64,000 nucleotides of DNA from Ephydatia muelleri (Eukaryota; Porifera; Demospongiae; Spongillida; Spongillidae): the NCBI GenBank assembly GCA_013339895.1, contig JABACO010000002.1:3624084-3688083 (forward strand). Reading direction: 5' to 3'. Of this stretch, positions 31,597-46,267 are shown piece after piece. The translations under genes were made by a program, and so were the position numbers. The notes under the pieces are model-generated. The model had not been told where the DNA came from and did not search any database. It saw only the letters and a program-made list of their open reading frames with translations. Numbering within the stretch: position 1 is the first letter of the stretch; each line of letters begins with the position of its first letter.

Positions 31597-32186
31597 TCTA
31601 CATGGTACTGTATTCGATGATAGAACTAGAAAGCACACTGTTTGATGGAGCGGCGGCAGAACAGCCACATACAGTGCGCGTGGTTTCAGTGAGACTAGGG
31701 TACGTCCATGCTGGCGTTTGAGCAGAAGCGAGCATCTACATCGGTACACGTCATTATACGAATGCTTAATATTAATTTTGAAGTGTTATGGTGTAAATAA
31801 GCATAATTTATTAACCACTAGTTATTTTTTTGACGAATCAGGTTGTGAGTATAGCTGGATCAACTGGCTATCAGAGAAAATCAAGAGTTTTAAAACTATT
31901 GTGGTTTTTATGGTCAATACTCTCTACTGTTGTGATCCTTATTTAAGGATGGTGTCAATCCTTAAATAAGGATGTGCCACTTCCTCCCTGTTTTACCACA
32001 TGGACATTGATAATATTGACATCATTTAAAGTTTGTTATGGAGGCTAATCAGTATACAATTGACTAATAGCATTTATTTTATCTTACTTACTTGGTTAGC
32101 AAAAACATTCAATGTAAAAGATGATCCTTATTTAAGGATAATGACATCCTTAAATAAGGATTTTTCCCTGGAGATTAAACATTAAG
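30914..32186. mobile_element. Nonautonomous element with hairpin-bearing inverted ends
   Basis: Left end cttaatgtttaatctccc, then aatccttatttaaggat; right end atccttaaataaggat, then ggagattaaacattaag: inverted termini of about 36 bp. Each end carries a self-complementary atccttatttaaggat block repeated in inverted form, and a third such double hairpin lies inside at 31,936-31,972. The interior (31,040-31,760) is GC-richer, with a C run at 31,566-31,593 and no supported gene. Confidence 0.65.
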
Positions 32187-33285
32187 AGAGCCTCCAAATA
32201 CTAACACTTGCATTTGAGATGTTGGCAATGAGAAGAAAACAGCGGAGTGATGACACCGTTGAATTAGACACTCGTCAGGCAGCTTTGTAGAAGTAAACAA
32301 ATATTCATAAGGACCAAAGACAGGACTTGTACATGTAGATATAAAAAGTATTCACATTGAGTTAAACACTTTCAAATGCATTGTAATGATATCAGTTTCT
32401 ATTATTAACTAGCATGTTTACCTCAACCTGTGCCCAAGTGTCTGCACCAAAATAGAAAATCCACATATCAGAATTCGTATGTATGTTGCAGCGCTCTCCT
32501 CCAGTTATGACGAGAGGCATTGCCTCCTAGTGTGCATGCACAAGAGGAGTGAAATGATCTCCCACTTTGACCATTCGTACGTATTTCACTCCAAACCTTG
32601 TGAGACATAAAAAGATAAAATGTTATATGTTAATTGAGCACTATATATTCTTTTCAGTTTAGAGGTATACCTTTTCAATCATATGGGATTCTGAGTGGTG
32701 TACAATATCTTGGTTGTTCATTTGATTAAAATTAGTAATGTACTAAAATAAAACAGATATTAATTGATTGTCAAAAAATAACAAATGGATGAATATTAGA
32801 TTTACAATAATCTCTACATTTATACATTTATAGTTTCAGAGAGATAGTGTGCATATAGCATTGAATTGCAAGTTGATATTATAGATGGACTCTGATGAGG
32901 CATTAAATTTAGATGTAAACAAAGTAAATACTAAATAGTTGAGTAACTAAATGCAAATGTTGGAAAATCAATTCATCAAGGTCCTCTGTACTCATCATTA
33001 TTCAAGTTAGCTTATAATAATAATTGATTATTGTCACATGATCTAGTTTGGATTGACTACTTTAAATTAGCTTATTTGTCACATGATCGATTACTTTTCA
33101 AGTTACTCATTGTATACTGAAGTTAAATATTATATTTTTTTTAATGGCTTATTACGTCTAATTAATTTTGTTTATAACCAGCAAGTTGTATTCAGAGAAA
33201 CATAACTCAGTCCCTGATAACGAATATCTCAATAAATTAAATCAATAGTGAGTTATTAAACTGCAAATCTCTTGAGTGTGTGAAG
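32187..33285. other. AT-rich stretch, no gene seen
   Basis: No coding, repeat or RNA signal that I can support. Confidence 0.4.
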
Positions 33286-33289
33286 TACA

Positions 33290-33410
33290 GTTTGTTGATT
33301 TGAATTTAATGGAACTTTATTGTCTACCAAATCTTAGGCACCTCTATGGTCGTCTCAGTCATTCACTAATTAGAGCTAATGCTCATGCCATCCTGACACA
33401 GAAAGTGGAT
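33290..33410 (+). mobile_element. Non-LTR retroelement scrap (C-terminal domain)
   Basis: LYGRLSHSLIRANAHAILTQ matches the C-terminal signature (YGRLN..LVRANA.A.L) of the element relic at 49.3-49.7 kb. Only this end is present. Confidence 0.55.
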
Positions 33411-33879
33411 GATCTATATGTACTGTGGCCCGGTAGGTCGCGGTTGTCATTACATACAAATTGCGGTTTTGCGGTCATGCATTGTCCCAATTTGCTGCAA
33501 CCCACAATTGCAGCCGCTGGAATTGCAGCAGCCCGGAAATCCTGTCGCTCAGATTAGCAGCCGCCCGGATTTGCCGTCGTTCAGAACGTACTATGGGATG
33601 GCGTTGAGAGGTTACGTCATTCGTGTTATCTCTATCTTTAGCTCTCACGTGTGACACGCATGGCTCCTCGGCGATACGACCCCGAGGTGTATCGTAAGTT
33701 TAGCAAACCGGGTTGGTCCTTCTCTCGCCCGCCCGGGCCTTTGCATGACTTTATTTCACTCGCGTGTGTACGGTACGTATTTAGGATGGATACTGCGGTA
33801 CTGGAGAAGACGAACACCAGTGGCTATTATCTTATCCTATCTGCGTCTGTTACACCGTGTTGCAGTCGGGTGAGTGAGT

Positions 33880-35632
33880 GAGGAGTGTGAAGTGAATTGT
33901 GTGATTACAACTTCGTTCATTACGCGCAGTGCCACTTGGCTCAAGAAAAGAATGGCTGAACTTGGCCTAAGAAGGCGGCTGTGTAGTCAAACACCCATCG
34001 CTTTGGTGTTTGCCGCGATCAAGGTACACATACATGTGCATGGTGCTGGTGGAATTTTGTGTATCATGTATAGATCGAGATACAGACCTCTAACGGCTTG
34101 TTGGGGTACCGAGCCATGTGGAGACTGCTAGAAACCAAATACGGCTTTAGCGTACAACGGTGCACAATGATTAATACCTGTCGTCCTGGGCATAAGCATT
34201 GAATCATTCTACTGCGCAGGTCCACAGTAATGATGCTGCTAGCTATAGCTGATCCTAACGGCACGGCACAAAGGAAGCAGCACAAGCTCCAAAGGCGAAT
34301 CTATCAGAATAAGGTTATTTGTATTGTTTCATACATGTTATCATTTGTGGCTTTCTTTTAGGGTCCAAACTGGTGCTGGCACATGGATGGCTATGACAAG
34401 TTGAAACCATTTGGCTTTCCCATCCATGCTTGTATTGACGGGTAAATTGCCACAAGAAAAAAGTTGTGATGTTTGAGCAAAAATTCTGTATCAGGTTTTC
34501 ACGTAAAATACTGTGGCTAGAGGTTGCTACCACCAACAATGATCCATACGTTGTGGCTCACTTTTATTTACGTGCAGTTTTAAAACTGGCTGGTATGTTG
34601 TTTGCTCAATTGCCATCCACATATGTATTGTGCTACAAAAGGGAATGTTGTAATTATAATTGCTGTCATTATAATATGCTCAATTGGGATCAAGTTTGTA
34701 TATTTTGCAGCATGTGTGCATCACTTGCTCACCTCCAATGTATGGTTGCACTTAAGGGTGTCCCACACTTGTCAGAGCTGACTGTGGCACTGAAAATGTT
34801 GTTGCTGCTTTATGCCAAATGGTGTTACGACATGAGCATCCAGACACCAATGCAGGGAAATATAGTTTTTTGTTTGGAAGCTCTATCAGAAACTCTGTGA
34901 GAGGAGAATTTGATATGCTATGCAGTAATATGACACAATTTTTGTAGCGAATTGAAAGTTGGTGGTCTCAGCTTAGAAAATCAAGAAATGATTGGTGGAT
35001 CAACTTTTTCAAGGTAGGTATAATATGCATTTGTATAATTATACAAGTATATCAACAAAGGTTGCCACTCAACACCTTAGACACTGGTTTCCGACCGCCT
35101 TTATGATCCTGATAATCTGTTGCAACGGTAGTAATTGTTATCATTGTTTGCAGCAATAATACCTTGCATTATTTCATTTTCCCTCTGCAGTCATATTGCT
35201 GGATTTGTTTTTCTTCCTTTACTGCGGAAGGAATTAGATGAATTCAAAAAGCGTTGGAACAGACACAAAATTCGTAACAATAGGCTTGCTAGTTGTCCAA
35301 ATGGTGCTCCAGATGATCTGTATTACCTCTCTGCTTATCAAGGTAGACATTGTATATACACATCAAGTGTACACAATTGTACATATTTCTCAATTATATA
35401 GGCATTGGTGCCGAGAATTGCACCAGGATGATCAGTCCTGATTGCCTTGCTCGTTGCATCAAAAAGTTTAGCCGGCACCCCCCCCCCCAATTTTATCCTC
35501 CTGAATTTGACATTTTGGCAACAAGAGCATTGTTTGCTACCTTGCGTCTTAAACAAGCAGATATAAATCTCCATAATTGCAAATTAGTTTATTGTTGGTT
35601 AGCAGTTGTTTTGAAAGCTGCAGTAAATCAGT
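33880..35632 (+). mobile_element. Spliced integrase-core-like transposase relic
   Basis: Blocks in family order with plausible introns between them: WLKKRMAELGLRRR (helix-turn-helix-like); GYRAMWRLLETKYGFSV; DPNGTAQRKQHKLQRRIY; GPNWCWHMDGYDKLKPFGFP IHACIDG (Asp block); FSRKILWLEVATTNNDP; RADCGTENV (second Asp); HPDTNAGKYSFLFG; RIESWWSQLRKSRNDWWINFF (Glu block); ELDEFKKRWNRHKIRNNRLA; and the tail ADINLHNCKLVYCW. This order is that of the integrase-core (rve-like) transposase proteins common in sponge and coral genomes. The element is old and broken, with few breaks. An inverted, internally deleted copy lies at 41.5-42.0 kb. Confidence 0.72.
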
Positions 35633-35699
35633 GACTATTGTTTGTATATTAATTGCATTTGAATTATACAAATTCCTTCATGTGTGAACTATTACTTGC

Positions 35700-35845
35700 A
35701 AGCGCCATACCTTAAGTGCAGTATGTTCAATTGGGGTTATGAATTAGGGTTTCTATATTTTGCAGCACATGCACATCACTAGCTCACATCCATTTTACAT
35801 GTTCTTGTTCTTAGGATGTTTCACACTAGACACAGGTGAACTGTG
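35700..35845 (+). repeat. Duplicate of the transposase's internal intron segment
   Basis: gttcaattggggttatg ... ttttgcagcacatgcacatca resembles 34,675-34,790 of the transposase locus; follows the relic directly. Confidence 0.5.
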
Positions 35846-36095
35846 GGGGTGATAATGTTTGTACAGAGGAAGCCAATGGGTTCCCAACCCCCTGATCACA
35901 TTGCAATCACAGTTAAGGAGTACAGTACATGGCCATTCTCATGCACACCCTTTTCATGTGCACACATTGTGTTACACATATATATTTGAACAACACATTA
36001 GCACATTACACGCATAACACTTACACATACACTGGTGGGGTGGGGGCCACGAGGAATAGGGTAGGGCAATACACGTATCAGCATCAGTTTGTACA

Positions 36096-36385
36096 TGAAG
36101 GGAGCAAGGGGCAGGTACTGTCTTATATAAGGCACCTGAGAGGAAATAATATCGCTACCACATTTGTATTCGTTTGGAACTTTACTCATGGAAAATTTTG
36201 CTGGAACTGAACGACTGGGAGAAAATGTTGACTGTTTAGCACTTAATGGCTGCAGTTAACGGTTCACCATCCCAGACTCCTTCAACATAACAAATACCTC
36301 TTGCATATACAGTATGCGCCAAGTGCACTATACATGCAGCATCTGAGCGACCTACAGCAGCTGAAGTAACAGGGTACAAAGCAGC
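36096..36385 (+). pseudogene. Kinase C-terminal pseudogene fragment
   Basis: gggagcaaggggcaggtact ... ttatataaggcacctgag corresponds to the APE region of the intact kinase (41,150-41,195). ggagaaaatgttgactgttta ... gcatctgagcgacctacagcagctgaagt corresponds to its last 150 bases. About 75-80 percent alike by eye, with stops and indels. It lies 1.2 kb upstream of the intact gene on the same strand, so it is a decayed tandem duplicate. Confidence 0.8.
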
Positions 36386-36389
36386 TCAC

Positions 36390-37329
36390 TGTATTATGAT
36401 GGCAACAGAACGATGAAGCAACTTTCATACATCTTATTTCCCAGTAATCTTCGCCACTTTCATATTCAATAATGACCCATTCCGAGTACAATAAGTAATG
36501 TAGATGTTGTGTACTTTAGTACAGATTTGGTTTAATGTTTCCTTGTACATACTGAAATATTCTGAAGCAATACTAATATTTCATCATCTTCCTACGTTTA
36601 TCATCCCGATTTTGAAAAATCAGGAATCTTAGTTAATGAAATACACTTCGTACAGTCTTGTGATTGTATTGATGTTAAAAATAATAGACGTTATACTCTG
36701 ACCCTATGTCATTGTCCTAAACAATTGTGCATTGTTGGCATTGTGTAACATTTACCTTTCAAACCATTGCAACAGTCTATGTCTGTTTGGTGGGGTTTAA
36801 TCTGATACCAATGTGTGTGTGTGTAGTAATATGTACATGCATGTGTATGTGTGTATGTGTGTGTGTGTGTGTGTGTTTGTGTGTGTGCACTGTGTATGTA
36901 CATGTGGGGGTGTGAGATGTATCTTTACAAAGACTTTGAATTTGTAGAACAGAAGTTAGAATGAATTTATCTTTTGGTCACTGATGCAACTCAAGCTGCA
37001 ATGGATGTCATGCAGTCATGCCCAATTGTTTATGAATCTGCAGTATGAACAGTTGTGATCTCTAACTTTGAAGTAGTATATTCCGTAATGGTCTAAGCTC
37101 AATGCACACTGTCACGTACATGTGATTCCATTGATATATGATCACCATAATACCTAAACTTGTAAATAAATGTGTGCAATTTATATAATCACAGTCATGC
37201 ACAATACATCAAGAACACAAAACACCGCGTACACCATACGAAACACGAACATGCACACACAATTCCTATACCTGTCCTAATTGATACAAAGTTAAATAAA
37301 AATTTCGTTTCGCATCAGTCGTACGCGCG
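36390..37329. other. Gene-free promoter-side region with GT tract
   Basis: GT-rich tract at 36,808-36,890. No coding signal. The last 150 bases before 37,330 become CpG-richer (cgtacgcgcgatggcgacg) and probably hold the kinase promoter and 5' UTR. Confidence 0.45.
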
Positions 37330-39084
37330 ATGGCGACGAGTAGTAGCACTGATGCCGGGGACAGTGATGGCGAACGGCGAGAGGCATTCGAGAATGATGT
37401 GCGTGCGTCCTTAATCAAAATGAAAACCGGTTCCAAACGCCTCGTAGCAGATGAGGAAGATGAGTCTCTTTTTGATACAGTTGTGAAGACCTATAAAAAG
37501 TATTGCAGTCAGGCAAGAGCCGAGAAGTTTTCTGCGCCTAAGTCCATTGACAAGAAACGAACAGATAACAAAAAGGAGATGTTTGGAGTAAGTTTCTATC
37601 CTGACTGTTGGTACGTGAAAACGACACATTGGAACAATGTTTAGGATTCACTAGGCACATGTAGTACAAAATTAATGCATTAAACAAGCCTTTTAGTGGT
37701 ACAGTGGCCCAATTGTCAGTATAACACCTAATGCTCTGGTACAAGTGAACTTCATAACTTGGTAGACATAGATGTCTTTTCTGTACATGGACAGTGGCCT
37801 TTATGGGTCCATGTACAGTAATACTATCTGCGGGTTTTACACCGTGGAGGGGGTGTTTTATTACCTTCGCCTGCAGACATCGGAATATATGGCAAATATT
37901 AACATACAGTGCACTATACAAGCGCTTCGTTAACGACAGGTAGGTACTTCCCCAAACCCCATTTCATTCGGATTCCTTCCATGTGCATGAAGAAATTCAA
38001 GAAACCAAAATAGTTATAGAGGAGTCAGTTAATAGTATATGAGGGAGCCTTAGGAATCATGAACTGTTCACATTTCTCCATAGCTGACCGTGTGTAGGAT
38101 GGAAAAGGGCAAAGGTGGAAGTTACAAGCGCTGCAGTGATAACATAAAAATCCCTGGATTTACTGCCAAAGACACTTACCCACTAGTTGTTAGAATTGCA
38201 GCTCTTTCTTTCTTGGGAGAAATTGATGAGAGAATCTGCAAATCATGCAGCTTGATACTTGGTAATGGCAGAATTTTGGATGCACCTATGCAAAATAAGA
38301 AGCCATGGATCCTTGGTGAATTCTCCAGGGAAATAGGTGGTTTCCAAAAATTGTCCAGAATGGTAATTGGAATCCATATACCAGTAAGCAAACCGGTATC
38401 ATATTTTGTGCTCTCACACAGTTTATGTTACAGTCAGATGTGGAAAGTAGTGATGATGAGAATGATGCCAAAAAAGAACGTAAGCAAGATCATAAACCTT
38501 TGCATGTTACTTATATCTTGCTGGGTTCACAACGCTAGACCGACATGGCGCTGTACTGAAAAAGAGTACTTGCAGAAGCGAGAGTAAGTTTTAAATTGTA
38601 ACAAAGTCGTAAAAATGATTTCACTTTCATTTTGTACCATTCCTTATGTACATTATGATATGAGGATGAGGTTTATCTAGCATGTTGACTATGAGTGTTA
38701 AGAGTGAGAATAAGTATGCATTATCAAAATTTCCCATCATTCTGTATCAAGGCCGATGTGGTGTTGGTGCTGGTGCTGTGCTGAGAAAGAGCGCTTGCAG
38801 AAGTGACAGTAACTATCTAATTGTATCACATATTCATGAAATTTCCTTTCATTTGCTACCATTCGTTCCTTATGCAGATTTAGAAGATGATGCTACTACA
38901 AGTGTTCAGAGTGAGAATTAATATGCATTAACACCCTTTCATGTTTGGCTTCATTCTGTATGCAGGCCGAGGTGGTGTTAGCGATGGCGCTGTACTGAGA
39001 AAGAGCACTTCCAAAAGTGAGAGTGTCAAATTGTTAAGAACGTATAATTCATTTCTTACATTTGTAATGCAGAAGTTGTTGTTC

Positions 39085-39131
<47 letters not shown>

Positions 39132-39535
39132 TTTGCTATATCTATGCTGACTACGAGTTTTAAAGGTGAGAATAAGTATGTATTATTCATTTAGGTATCA
39201 TTCTGTATGCAGGCCGAGGTGGTATTGATGAAGCTGCTGTACTGAGAAAGAGCTCTTGTAGAAGTGAGAGTATCACATTACATCAAAGTATTTACCTTTC
39301 ATTTGCTACCATTCTGTATACAGATGTTGCTGTTGATGCTACTTCGAGTGATAAGAGTGATAAGAGTGAGGAATGAGTGCATTAACTTCACTTCAATTTT
39401 GGTTTCATTATGTATGCAGGTCGAGGTGATGGTTACAGTGCTGTACTGAGAAAGAGCTCTTGCAAACGTGAGAGTAAGTATCAAATTGGTCTCAATTTTC
39501 CTTTTATTTGTTACCATTGATGATGATGATTGATG

Positions 39536-39591
<56 letters not shown>

Positions 39592-39592
39592 A

Positions 39593-39633
<41 letters not shown>

Positions 39634-41454
39634 ACACATTGTCTATCTATGCTGACTACAAGATTTAAGAGTGAGAATAAGAATGCATTTTCACTTCGGT
39701 TTCATTCTGTATGCAGGGCAAAGTGGTGTAAGTGTTGGCACTGTACTGATAAAGAGCTCTCACAGAAGTGAGACTAAGTTTTACATTGAAACAAAGCATA
39801 TAAAAATTATATCCCTTTCACTTGCTACATCTCACATGCAGATGTTGGTGAGGATGCTACGAGTGTTAAGAGTGAGAATTAGTATGCATTAACACCCCTT
39901 CATATTTTGTATCATTTGTATGCAGGCAGAGGTGGTGTGGGAGATGGTGCTTTACTGAGAAAAAGCGCCACTTGCAGAAGTGAGAGTGGGTTTTAAAGCT
40001 CCATAACTGTACATAATATATCATACAATAATAAGCATCAACATACTGAACACTGAGTATGGTCGAATGAAATTGGTACAAAGTGATGCATGTATCGGGG
40101 AAAATGATTAACATGGTTTGTGTGATTTAAGGACAATGCATATAAGCACACATGTACATCCTATACTGTTGCATCTAATAGGATAGAGTACCAAAGGATG
40201 CAGTAGTGTAAGGGCATCCAATTCATTTATGCTTTTAGGTGCCAGCCCAATTGCTCATGTAACAGATGTTCATATTGAGAACAGCAGTAGCTGTGTCATA
40301 GACCTAACTCAAGGTTGGTTAATTCAATCATCATCATGATATGAGTACTTGAGTTGGCTCTAATTGTATTAACATGGAAATATACAGACGACCCTTGTAG
40401 TGCAAATGACCCCTCCATCGGTAAGTTTTAAAGTAGCAATAAAACTGATACTGAACCAAACTGCCTCTGGCAATAACATTTCAGAATTGATCACAGTGCC
40501 AAGGCAATCCATAACAATCGGAACTGTCATAGGATGGGGCACATTTGGGGTTGTGTGCAAGGGCACATATTTAAACCAAGAAGTTGCTGTTAAATCTGTG
40601 CCTCTGCCTGACATAAAAACTAAGGATATTACATTGAAAGAGGCACAAATCCACAGGTTAGTTGTAATCTGTTAGCTTTATGCATACAATATGTATTATA
40701 TTTATATGCATGCTGTATCTAGAACTCTTAGGCATCCAAACATTGTCCCATTAATTGGAGTCTCATTTGAGGTAGGGAGCATCCTCCTGATAATGAAGTA
40801 TATAGAAGGGAAGAGTCTCCACAACATTTTATTTATTGAATGTTTGGAGGTAAGTGTAGTGAATGTTTGTTTGAAATCTTCTACATTTTTACCCAGCTAA
40901 TTGAGAGTGTTAAGATTCAGATAGGTATAGAGATTGCACAGGGGTTGGATTACATGCACACCCGTGACCCTGCTGTAATCCACCAAGACATCAAGCCAGA
41001 AAATATAATGGTTAGTATTTTTACCAGTATGCACCATGTATCTCATTGAAATTTGTGTTCGTAGGTTGTCCCCAATACGGGTCATGCATACATCTGTGAC
41101 CTAGGTATTGCTAAATTGCATAATGTATTAGCATCGCAATGTACAACCAGGGGGCAAGGTGCAGGTACGCCAATTTATAAGGCTCCCGAGATGTTCATTT
41201 GTGCAAAACGATCAACACCTGTCGATATATACTCTTTTGGATGCTTGCTTATTGAACTATTTGGCAGGAAAAGAGTATGGGAAAATGTCGACCTTATACA
41301 ACTCACAGCTGCAATAAATGGTTCACCACCCCAGACTCCCTCAACGGAACATATACCCCTTGTTTATCAAGATATATGTACCAAGTGCACTGCACATGCT
41401 GCATCAGATCGTCCTACAGCAGCTGAAGTTAAGGGTTTTCTGAAAGAAGTGTAA
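37330..41454 (+). CDS. TKL-like protein kinase with cassette micro-exon array
   Basis: All junctions are GT-AG and all phases agree. Exons: 37330-37587, 38084-38383, 38434-38479, then twelve micro-exons (38539-38583, 38752-38808, 38878-38910, 38966-39022, 39073-39165, 39213-39269, 39324-39365, 39421-39474, 39842-39871, 39926-39985, 40239-40313, 40388-40420), then kinase exons 40485-40656, 40723-40849, 40897-41010 and 41065-41454. With everything included the product is 680 aa. The kinase domain has IGWGTFGVV (Gly loop), VAVKSV (Lys), VIHQDIKPENIM (HQD in place of HRD), ICDLGIAKL (DLG for DFG), YKAPEM and VDIYSFGCLL. Catalytic Lys, Asp, Asn and the DLG Asp are kept, so activity is likely. The N-terminal exons (acidic; then an unrecognised about 100-aa module) are of unknown role. 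Probably a cytoplasmic signalling kinase. Confidence 0.88.
38434..40000 (+). repeat. Tandemly duplicated micro-exon pairs in the kinase gene
   Basis: Period about 215 bp. Basic type: GRGGVSDGAVLRKSTSKSE-like exons at 38,539, 38,752, 38,966, 39,213, 39,421, 39,717 and 39,926. Acidic type: DLEDDATTSVQ-like exons at 38,878, 39,073, 39,324 and 39,842, with degenerate ones near 38,665 and 39,517. The copy at 39,717 lacks a GT donor (gagactaag) and looks disabled. Two acidic copies contain (GAT)n expansions coding poly-Asp. Confidence 0.88.
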
Positions 41455-41489
41455 AGAGTTAATGACTTACAATACCTTATGTACATGCA

Positions 41490-41990
41490 CTGAATACCAT
41501 TTGGAAACAATGTGGAACGTTATAACACTTTACCCAATCAGGAGTTCACAATATACATACAACAATTAGTCACTAATTTACCAAACGGCTTTTATAACAA
41601 GCTAGGTGCTAGCCAACAATAAACAAATTTCTGATAAAGCATGGACAGTTATATAGCTTGTTTAAGACACAAGGTAGCAAACAATGCCCTTGTTGCCAAT
41701 ATTTCACAAATTCAGGAGGATAAAATGCTTGTATTCAAATGCAGCTATATGTTGATCGCGGCAACGGCCAAAGCGATGGGTGTTTGACTACACAGCCGCC
41801 AAGTTCAGCCATTCTTTTCTTGAGCCAAGTGGCACTGCGCGTAATGAACGAAGTTGTAATCACACAATTCACTTCACACTCCTCACTCACTCACCCGACT
41901 GCAACACGGGTAACAGACGCAGATAGGATAAGATAATAGCCACTGGTGTTCGTCTTCTCCAGTACCGCAGTATCCATCCTAACACAGCAA
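41490..41990 (-). mobile_element. Internally deleted inverted copy of the integrase-like transposase
   Basis: Reverse complement of 41,768-41,985 matches 33,787-34,015 (first exon region, including WLKKRMAELG) almost perfectly. Reverse complement of about 41,540-41,725 matches the C-terminal exon at about 35,505-35,635. Everything between is missing, so it is a MITE-like deletion derivative. It starts about 40 bases 3' of the kinase stop codon. Confidence 0.8.
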
Positions 41991-42289
41991 TTCGGCCGTC
42001 CGCACGCGGGTGATTACAAACTACGTATTCAGTCATGCATCCGTGCATATCGCAAAGCGTGCACTCACGATTAACGTAGTCCCATTATTTCACCGCCCAA
42101 TCCTGTACGGGAATATCATTAAACGGCCATTTAACCCTCTCCTCACCTATGATTGAATTTGAATTCGAATACCTCTTTTAAGTTTACAACACGCCGAGGC
42201 TACAGCTGCAGTAGAGGACAGGTCCCACGAATTTTTAATTAAGGTATGTGAGGTCAAAAAAAGCTAGTTTTCTAATGCCTGAAATCGAA

Positions 42290-43015
42290 AACAATGTGCA
42301 CTCGTCGCTCAGGGGTCAGAACAAGGTTATAGCTAGTTGTATGTACTCACATTGGTCTGAGGCCTCACCACAGTGGTCTTCTTAGGGTGATGTGATTCGG
42401 AAGGGTGTGGCTATCTTCGGTGAGTAATTTGTCTCTAGATCTAATAATGGTATACACACGGAAATGTGTATCACTCAGCACATTCATAGATGTCTAAATA
42501 ATCTATGGTACATTTCATTGTATGTGACACAAGGTTTGTCCAGTAAGCTTCACATTGGTATGAGACATCACCTCAATGGTCTTCTGAGGGTCACGTGATT
42601 CTGAAGGGTGTGGCTATCAGGTGAGTCGTTTGTCACTAATAATGATATACATACTGACGTGAGTATCACTACATTTCATTGTATGTGACGCAAGGTTTGT
42701 CCAGTAAGCTTCACATTGGTATGAGACATCACCCCAATGGTCTTCTAATGACCTATGCAGCACTCACTGGAAATGCATGAGACATCGCCCCAATGGTCTT
42801 CTGAGGGTCACGTGATTCTGAAGGGTGTGGCTATCAGGTAAGTCGTTTGTCACTAATAATGACATACATACTGACGTGAGTATCACTACATTTCATTGTA
42901 TGTGACGCAAGGTTTGTCCAGTAAGCATCACATTGGTATGAGACATCACCCCACTGGTCTTCTAATGACCTATGCAGCACTCACTGGAAATGCATCAAGA
43001 ATCTTTTCACCTATC
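42290..43015 (+). repeat. Tandem array, units of roughly 200-300 bp
   Basis: Three or more imperfect units with recurring blocks tcacattggtatgagacatc, tgattctgaagggtgtggct, cactaataatgayatacata and gcaaggtttgtccagtaagc. No coding signal. Confidence 0.8.
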
Positions 43016-43185
43016 AGAGTCATGTTAATGAATAGTTTTTCATATTGTTGACTTGGTTGAACGGCCGCTTGTCATATCATTTATACAAAGGCTCAGGATT
43101 CCAACTCCAACCTCCCATTATGGAAATGTCTTTCAGAATGCCTCACGCTCTCAGCAGGCGAGGTCTGCAATCGCCATGTCATTGT

Positions 43186-43220
43186 ATGATGTTTTACTAA
43201 TATATTAGTAAAACATCATG
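43186..43220. repeat. Perfect hairpin, about 17-bp arms
   Basis: atgatgttttactaatat is followed at once by its reverse complement; no loop. Function unknown. Confidence 0.85.
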
Positions 43221-43293
43221 ACGACGCATGCGGTATGCATTTTATAGCAGCCACGTGAATTACGTGATGATTATTTTCGTCTCGCGTCGTAAG

Positions 43294-45575
<2,282 letters not shown>

Positions 45576-46260
45576 CAATGTATGGGTATAAATTCTCTTC
45601 TCTCCCGAAAAAGAAGGGCATACATGAAACATGATCATAAATACTGGGACCAAGGAACAATACAAACTAGGAAGCAGCGACGTAAATGTATTTGATGATG
45701 AGCTACATGTGCAAGTATATGAGGTTTAGAGTTCTTGACATATGTAGAAGTACATACATGTATCTCACATGTCACACGAGTTGGCCTATGTATGAGTTGC
45801 CTATGTATGAGTTGCCTATGTATGAGTGGCCTATGTATGAGTTGGCCTATGTATGGATATACTATTCTTTGTTCACACTACAATGAAGAGCAAATGTAGC
45901 GCACTTCTGAGGGTTCAATCAATGGAGCTGAGAATCAAACTCTTACCAGCTAAGGGTGCTGTTAGAAAATATATGCTGCTGAATTTCTTTAACAACATGA
46001 CTTTAAATAGCCTTGTAGAGCTCATTTGCATGCTTGCAATTGCACTATCAGCTGGACGTAACTCAAGAACTAAATACTCACACTCAGAGACCAAGCAGAG
46101 AAACCTCTTAATCACTGCATTGTTAAGGACTTCCAAAATAATGCACACGCAGTATAATTCACCCAATGGGCCTTACAGGCTTCCTCTCAAGGAGATAACA
46201 CCACTTATGAAGCATTATTGAGTGTCAAAATTCTTCTGGCAAGCACATTATGCACACAGT
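45576..46260. other. Gene-free stretch with a short tandem repeat
   Basis: gcctatgtatgagttg repeats five times at about 45,783-45,855. A 122-codon open frame on + (45,853-46,221) has no recognised motif or splice context; not called. Confidence 0.45.
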
Positions 46261-46267
46261 CACTTCA

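Noticed and set aside
31040-31760. tRNA or other RNA gene in the GC-richer interior of the hairpin element
   Set aside because: I could not find a cloverleaf or A/B box pattern by eye; a covariance-model scan would be needed.
45853-46221. 122-codon open frame on +
   Set aside because: No recognised motif, weak start context and no splice sites joining it to the gene upstream.
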